From Mangifera indica (taxonomy: Eukaryota > Streptophyta > Magnoliopsida > Sapindales > Anacardiaceae), in contig NC_058141.1 of the NCBI RefSeq assembly GCF_011075055.1, forward strand, positions 682,001-746,000: DNA of 64,000 nt, read 5' to 3'. The number at the start of each line of letters is the position of its first letter. Position 1 is the stretch's first letter. Positions 59,641 to 64,000 of the stretch are shown here, in pieces. The notes beneath the pieces were generated by a model. That model saw nothing but the letters and a program-made list of their open reading frames with translations, made no database searches and was not told the origin of the DNA. The translations under genes were made by a program, and so were the position numbers.

Positions 59641-62008
59641 GCTGCGGCTCAGCTTCGCTGACTAAGCTATCGCAGCCACCGGCTACGCTCCTCGATCAGC
59701 TCCAATCTGTTTTTCGTCAACTGGATCCTCAGGTATTGCTCTTTGGGATTTCTTGACGTGTACGGACATGTTCTTTTGAAATTTTAATTACTCATGTATG
59801 GTTGTGTAATAATTTAACTGAAATTGTTTCGATAGGATTAATTGTTAGAACTCTATATATATGTTTGTGTAAGGATTGTCATGATGGTCTGATGTTGAGG
59901 TTAACATGTTTTGTGTTTAATTATGATGTGTACACATAGGTATTTTCATTTGTATGTGTATCTACTAATTTGTTGATTTGACGGAAGTTAATGGTTGCAT
60001 TAGAATTGCATAGTGAACAATCTAAGGAAAAGAAATTGTAAGTTTTAATAAATTTGATGTGGTTTGGGTTGATGAATTGATCAATACTTTTGCTTTTGTT
60101 AGTATCATAGACTGTACAGTTGCAACTGTATGGTCTTTATGAGTTCTTTCTTTTAGAGGTTTTCCGAAGAGAATGGTAAGCTGTGAAGTAAGGCATATTG
60201 ATGCTTTTACTAGTGTTTATTTAACTTTATGGCCATCTATGTGCTCATATTTTTGTTGATATTACCTTGCAGCTTCTAGAGAGAGCTCTGGAAGAATGTG
60301 ACAATGATTTGCATTCTGCAATCAAGAAGCTGAATGACTCCTTCCTAGGAATAGCTGAGAAAAGGTTGGAATCTGTGGAAGAATTATCTGCCAGTGATAA
60401 TCAAGGTATGCGGCTACTTGTATCATATACAAATCTAAGGATCAGGGGATAGTGTGTCTCTGTTTATTGTTTTATCCTTATTCTCTTACTCCTCTCAAGT
60501 AATATATTTAGTTCATAAGTACTGTTAAGCATTTCGCTGATATTCAGTCATATTTTTTTTCTTTTTCTTCATTGTTGTGCATGCTTGAAATTAACTCTTG
60601 TTGCTTTCCTCAGTGGAAGGCTGATGATGATGTAAGCTGTTGATAACATAACAACACATTCTTGTTTCATTGCTTGTTGCCCCTTCTATGTTTCTCTGAT
60701 GACCTTGCATTGTATTCACTGGCTGTACATCAATTCTGATAGTTTCAAGTTTTTTAGGTTGCATATTTCACTAAGTTTCCTTTTTATTATCTTTAACCTA
60801 CCTCATGTTCTTGTGATTTTATTGTTAGTTTGTGCAGAGTTAATGGTTTATCTCTTTTTTGTGCTGTTTGTTAATTGGAACAAGGTTTTTTTTTTTTAAA
60901 TATATATTTGGATATGAGGTAAATTTTGTCTTTTCTTCACAGCATGGGTTTCAATGTGCTATTCATCCTACTCAATTTCAGTGATGCATGGTATGAGGAA
61001 ATGCTTTTTGAATGATTTGTTATATTAAAGCAAGCCATGGTTAAGCTCTCCCAATGGAAAACTTGATTATGTTCAAAATTTTCAATCAGATGTGTCTTTC
61101 CTGTGTTTTCTTTAATCTAATTTTCTAAGATTCGTCTCTTAAGGAGAAAGAAAGGGATTTATGTCTTCTTTCAAAATTGACCGGTAATATTGCCATGACT
61201 GAAAATGCTGCTGCTTTGGACTGTCCATTAGATTCAAACGAGCTTCTAGTTGATGATGCAGAATTGGTGGACTTGTTTGTGACAGACATGATGAGTGCTA
61301 CTTATATGGATGATGCCAAAGCCCATACCTAACAGTGCTGGAGATTTTATAGAAATCTATTGTGGCATGTATTGCTGATGAGGCAGCACAAAGATTTTGG
61401 AATGTTAGTATCTGTCTCTGAGTCAATCTAAATGACTATCATGTTTCTTTGCTGTTAGGAGTTGATAGAGCAATTTCGCCGGTTCCCTTGATATTGAATA
61501 CCTCAACTTTATTAATGGTGCTTATAGTTATTTTGGTTATGAGCTTTGTAATAGGCAAATTTTCATGAATACGGTGGCATCTCAACTGTGTAATAACTGA
61601 CAGAATGCTCCTTTGAATCTGTAGCACAGATGCTGTTTTGTTGTGATGAAAGCACTTGTAATGAAGCTATGATTTTTATTTGAGGCTGTTGTTTATTGTG
61701 TGATTTAGTTGCATATGCATTTTATATTCTTATATGATATTTCATTTGCTAGGAAAACATGATGCTGAAGGAACAAACTGAAATAGTGATCAGAGAGAAT
61801 TCTGTACTCAAACGTGCTGTGGCTATTCAGTATGAACGTCAGAAAGAGTGACAGTGAAAACCAGGAGCTGCAACATTTGAAACAGTTGGTGTGTAAGTAT
61901 CAGGAACAGTCGAGAACCCAGGTAAAGAGCTATGCGTTGACAATGCTCTTGAGACAGGCTCAGCAGAATAGCTTCATCCCGGGGCGATTCCATCCTGATG
62001 TCTTCTAA
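59640..62008 (+). pseudogene. CUE-domain protein (At5g32440-like), copy B, nearly complete but broken
   Basis: Exon 1 (to about 59732) is open and reads KLSQPPATLLDQLQSVFRQ, but an in-frame TAA directly precedes it and there is no ATG. Exon 2 (60273-60405) is clean: LLERALEECDNDLHSAIKKL and GIAEKRLESVEELSASDNQ, the CUE helices. Exon 3 (61183 on) gives MTENAAALDCPLDSNELLVD, then a stop after MDDAKAHT. The exons near 61755-62008 carry the coiled region VLKRAVAIQYERQKE, then a stop, then ELQHLKQLVCKYQEQ in another frame, and end with the family C-terminus GRFHPDVF. CUE proteins bind ubiquitin; this copy cannot yield the full product. Confidence 0.82.
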
Positions 62009-62167
62009 TAAAGAGTAAGACTGGAGAAATGGAAGTTAATGTTCCATTTAATGTTAACCATGGTGTTCCCTTTGAGTTTCTGTCTCTTCCTCTTTCCTTT
62101 TATGAAGAAGCCCTTGAAACAGCTTTTTCTATGGAGAAAGAGCTGAAAAGCCTCTCAAGGTAAAGAG

Positions 62168-64000
62168 ATGTTTGCAGGTTAAAATGGGTTGCAGGGAGAC
62201 CCACTATTGAAGGCCATTAAAGAACCCACTGGAGTTGTTCCTCACTTCCCAAAATCAGGTCCATAAGAACCATTCTCCGTGTTTTTTTCGTTTTCAAACT
62301 TGTGTGTTTGTGTTATTGTGAGTTGAAAGTTCCAGGTATTTTATTTTTTTCTGTTTTTGAAAGGTAAACTTTTGTTTCTTTTGGTACAAATCATGTTTCA
62401 AGATATAACTACACCGATACTTGATCACAAGGTGTTTAAGCATGTTGTGGATATTTTTGTTGATTTTTATACAAATATGGTGATCAATGTGGTGCCTTGT
62501 AACTCTCTCTCTCTCTTTTTTATTTTTTATTTTTGTGTGTATAAAACTCAGAGTTTCAAGGCACGGTTTAAGTTATTGCGGAGATTAGTATTTAGTGTTT
62601 GCTTTTAGTTGGCACTTTCTGTGGATCTAATTTAAGGTGGAGAAATTTATATACATCATATTTTTGGTTATTCTCTTGCATTGATCACTACAAAGTTGAA
62701 ATTTTTAAACTTTGTGGATGTGATGGGATTTTTCTTTTAAAAGTGTAATTCTTTCAAACAATGAGTTAAAGGAGTTTTAGGCTTATTTTTTTTCTGTTGC
62801 AATTCGGTTAGAAGGATAACATTTATTGAACTATCTGATTGAACATATTTAAATGGGTTCTTAATTAGAAATGATCTTTTTTATTTAAAACTTATTTAAT
62901 ACTTTGCTTTGTTTGTTTCATCTATGTAAAAATTTATTGATCTTTTATTTCAGCTCCAGTGCAGATGTTAAAATGATTTGGGTTCAATTGAAGTGGAATT
63001 AGAACCTTATTAAGTTTATCTTAATGTTTGGCTCTTTCAAGAGCTGTATTTTCTTTGAATTTAAAATGATTTCGTTGTATATATGTTCTAAATTCAGTGA
63101 AACTTAGAGAAAGTTGGATTGTGGCTTCATAAAGTGCAAATTCATGTAATTATGGTTCTTGTGAGTTGTCTTTGAGTGTGATTTGCTTGAGTTATTACCA
63201 ATTTGAGTCATGCATATTTCTGAATGAAAATTTTAGCTTGTTTTTTGTAATGCCTATCTTTGCTTTCTTTGATCTTTTTGCGTTATTTGTTGTGGCTGCT
63301 CAAACAATTAAACTACATTCCAAGAGTCGAGGCCAGAGGATTTTTGTTTGGCCCTCCAATTGCCTTGACTATTGGTGCCAAGTTTGTTCTTCTATTCTAT
63401 GTGGGTGGTGATACTGGTTGAACGTAATGTTTATCTGGTCTGTCTTGATTAATTGTTCAGCTTAATTTAGCGACTGTTAGTTAATGACAGTATATGTTTT
63501 ATCTTACTGAAGAAGAAGAACTTTAGAATTTCATTGCTATTATTAGTTCTATTATAGGATTAAAATATCAGAAAGGCAAAAACATGAATGTCTTTGAGAT
63601 GACATTTTATTTTGTTTCTGAGATTCAAACTTTGTATGTGAACTGAATGGAATCCTTCTACAGGAGAAGTCATCTCTGAAGCATGCAAACTCTAATATGG
63701 AACAAATTGTTAACATGCTATGGTCATTGATGATTTGCTGGCTACAGGTGGTACACTCTCTGCAGCTATAAGGCTGTTAAGTGTGGTCTAAAGCTTCATA
63801 TGATAATTCTTTTTTTGTTTCATTATAATACTTGCTTTGGCCTCATAACTGAAACTTTTACAAATTTTAATTGCTGTTAAATAGAGCGTGTTGGAGCTGA
63901 AGTAGTTGGATGTGAATGCATTATTGGGTTGCCTGAGATTCAGGTAATGATTAGTTACTTTTAATATGTATTTCTTCTCATCTATGACATCTCCTTGTTA
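62168..64000 (+). pseudogene. APRT pseudogene (unit 2), continues past window end
   Basis: Adenine phosphoribosyltransferase makes AMP from adenine and PRPP in the cytosol. Exon 1 (62168-62258) has MFAG, a stop, then NGLQGDPLLKAIKEPTGVV. Exon 2 (about 62388-62500) reads IMFQDITTPILDHKVFKHVV with a damaged acceptor. Exon 3 (about 63330-63395) gives VEARGFLFGPPIALTIGAKF. Exon 4 (about 63664-63780) starts EVISEACKL, has two in-frame stops, has lost the segment before VIDDLLATGGTLSAAIRLL (the PRPP loop), and a later exon at 63885-63943 reads RVGAEVVGCECIIGLPEIQ. It is the most complete APRT copy here but is not functional. Confidence 0.85.

Noticed and set aside
1..64000. CRISPR array, bacterial operon, tRNA or rRNA genes
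   Set aside because: No regularly spaced identical repeats, no Shine-Dalgarno-led gene clusters and no cloverleaf-forming sequence were noticed. The tRNA-like matches are only retrotransposon primer-binding sites.

Overview
This is nuclear DNA from a flowering plant, almost certainly a eudicot and probably a woody rosid. The base composition is AT-rich. The genes have GT-AG introns and the families are plant-specific (LRK10-like kinase, DUF1218, non-canonical Aux/IAA, HIPP). Intergenic DNA is packed with small plant transposons. I cannot name the species from sequence alone.

Layout. (1) 1.7-4.9 kb, minus: a complete three-exon LRK10L-type receptor kinase. (2) 6.1-7.9 kb, plus: a DUF1218 membrane protein. 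(3) 9.46-11.59 kb, minus: the 51-residue RNA polymerase subunit RPB12, with a TRIM retrotransposon and a hAT-type MITE in intron 2. (4) 11.7-20.0 kb: a transposon zone with a foldback MULE, a gypsy-like solo LTR holding a copia-like LTR, and a 5'-truncated LINE with poly(A). (5) 23.9-45.7 kb: three genes in the order cytidylyltransferase-like (minus, 11 exons), ZAR1-type LRR kinase (plus) and IAA32/34-type Aux/IAA (minus). As I recall, this matches Arabidopsis At2g01220-At2g01210-At2g01200. A 5.7-kb chromovirus-type Ty3/gypsy element sits in intron 3 of the first gene. (6) 47.0-64.0 kb: a decaying tandem array built from three neighbours: adenine phosphoribosyltransferase (APRT, plus), CAF1 deadenylase (minus) and a CUE-domain protein (plus). 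One CAF1 copy looks functional. The second CAF1, both CUE copies and all APRT pieces are broken. An intact HIPP metallochaperone-like gene lies inside the second unit.

The exon models of the seven spliced genes were built by hand from both strands, and in every one the exon lengths sum to a multiple of three with compatible phases. Several transposons are delimited to the base by target-site duplications: two TRIMs (5 bp), one gypsy (5 bp), three hAT MITEs (8 bp), two MULEs (9 bp) and one Tourist-like MITE (TTA). The most useful observations are the unusual LRR kinase with lost catalytic residues, the three-gene array with independent decay of each copy, the miniature LTR element family, and the repeat families rich in GAGCTC and in gene-like GC islands. 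I saw no operon-like cluster, CRISPR array or clearly new biochemical system.
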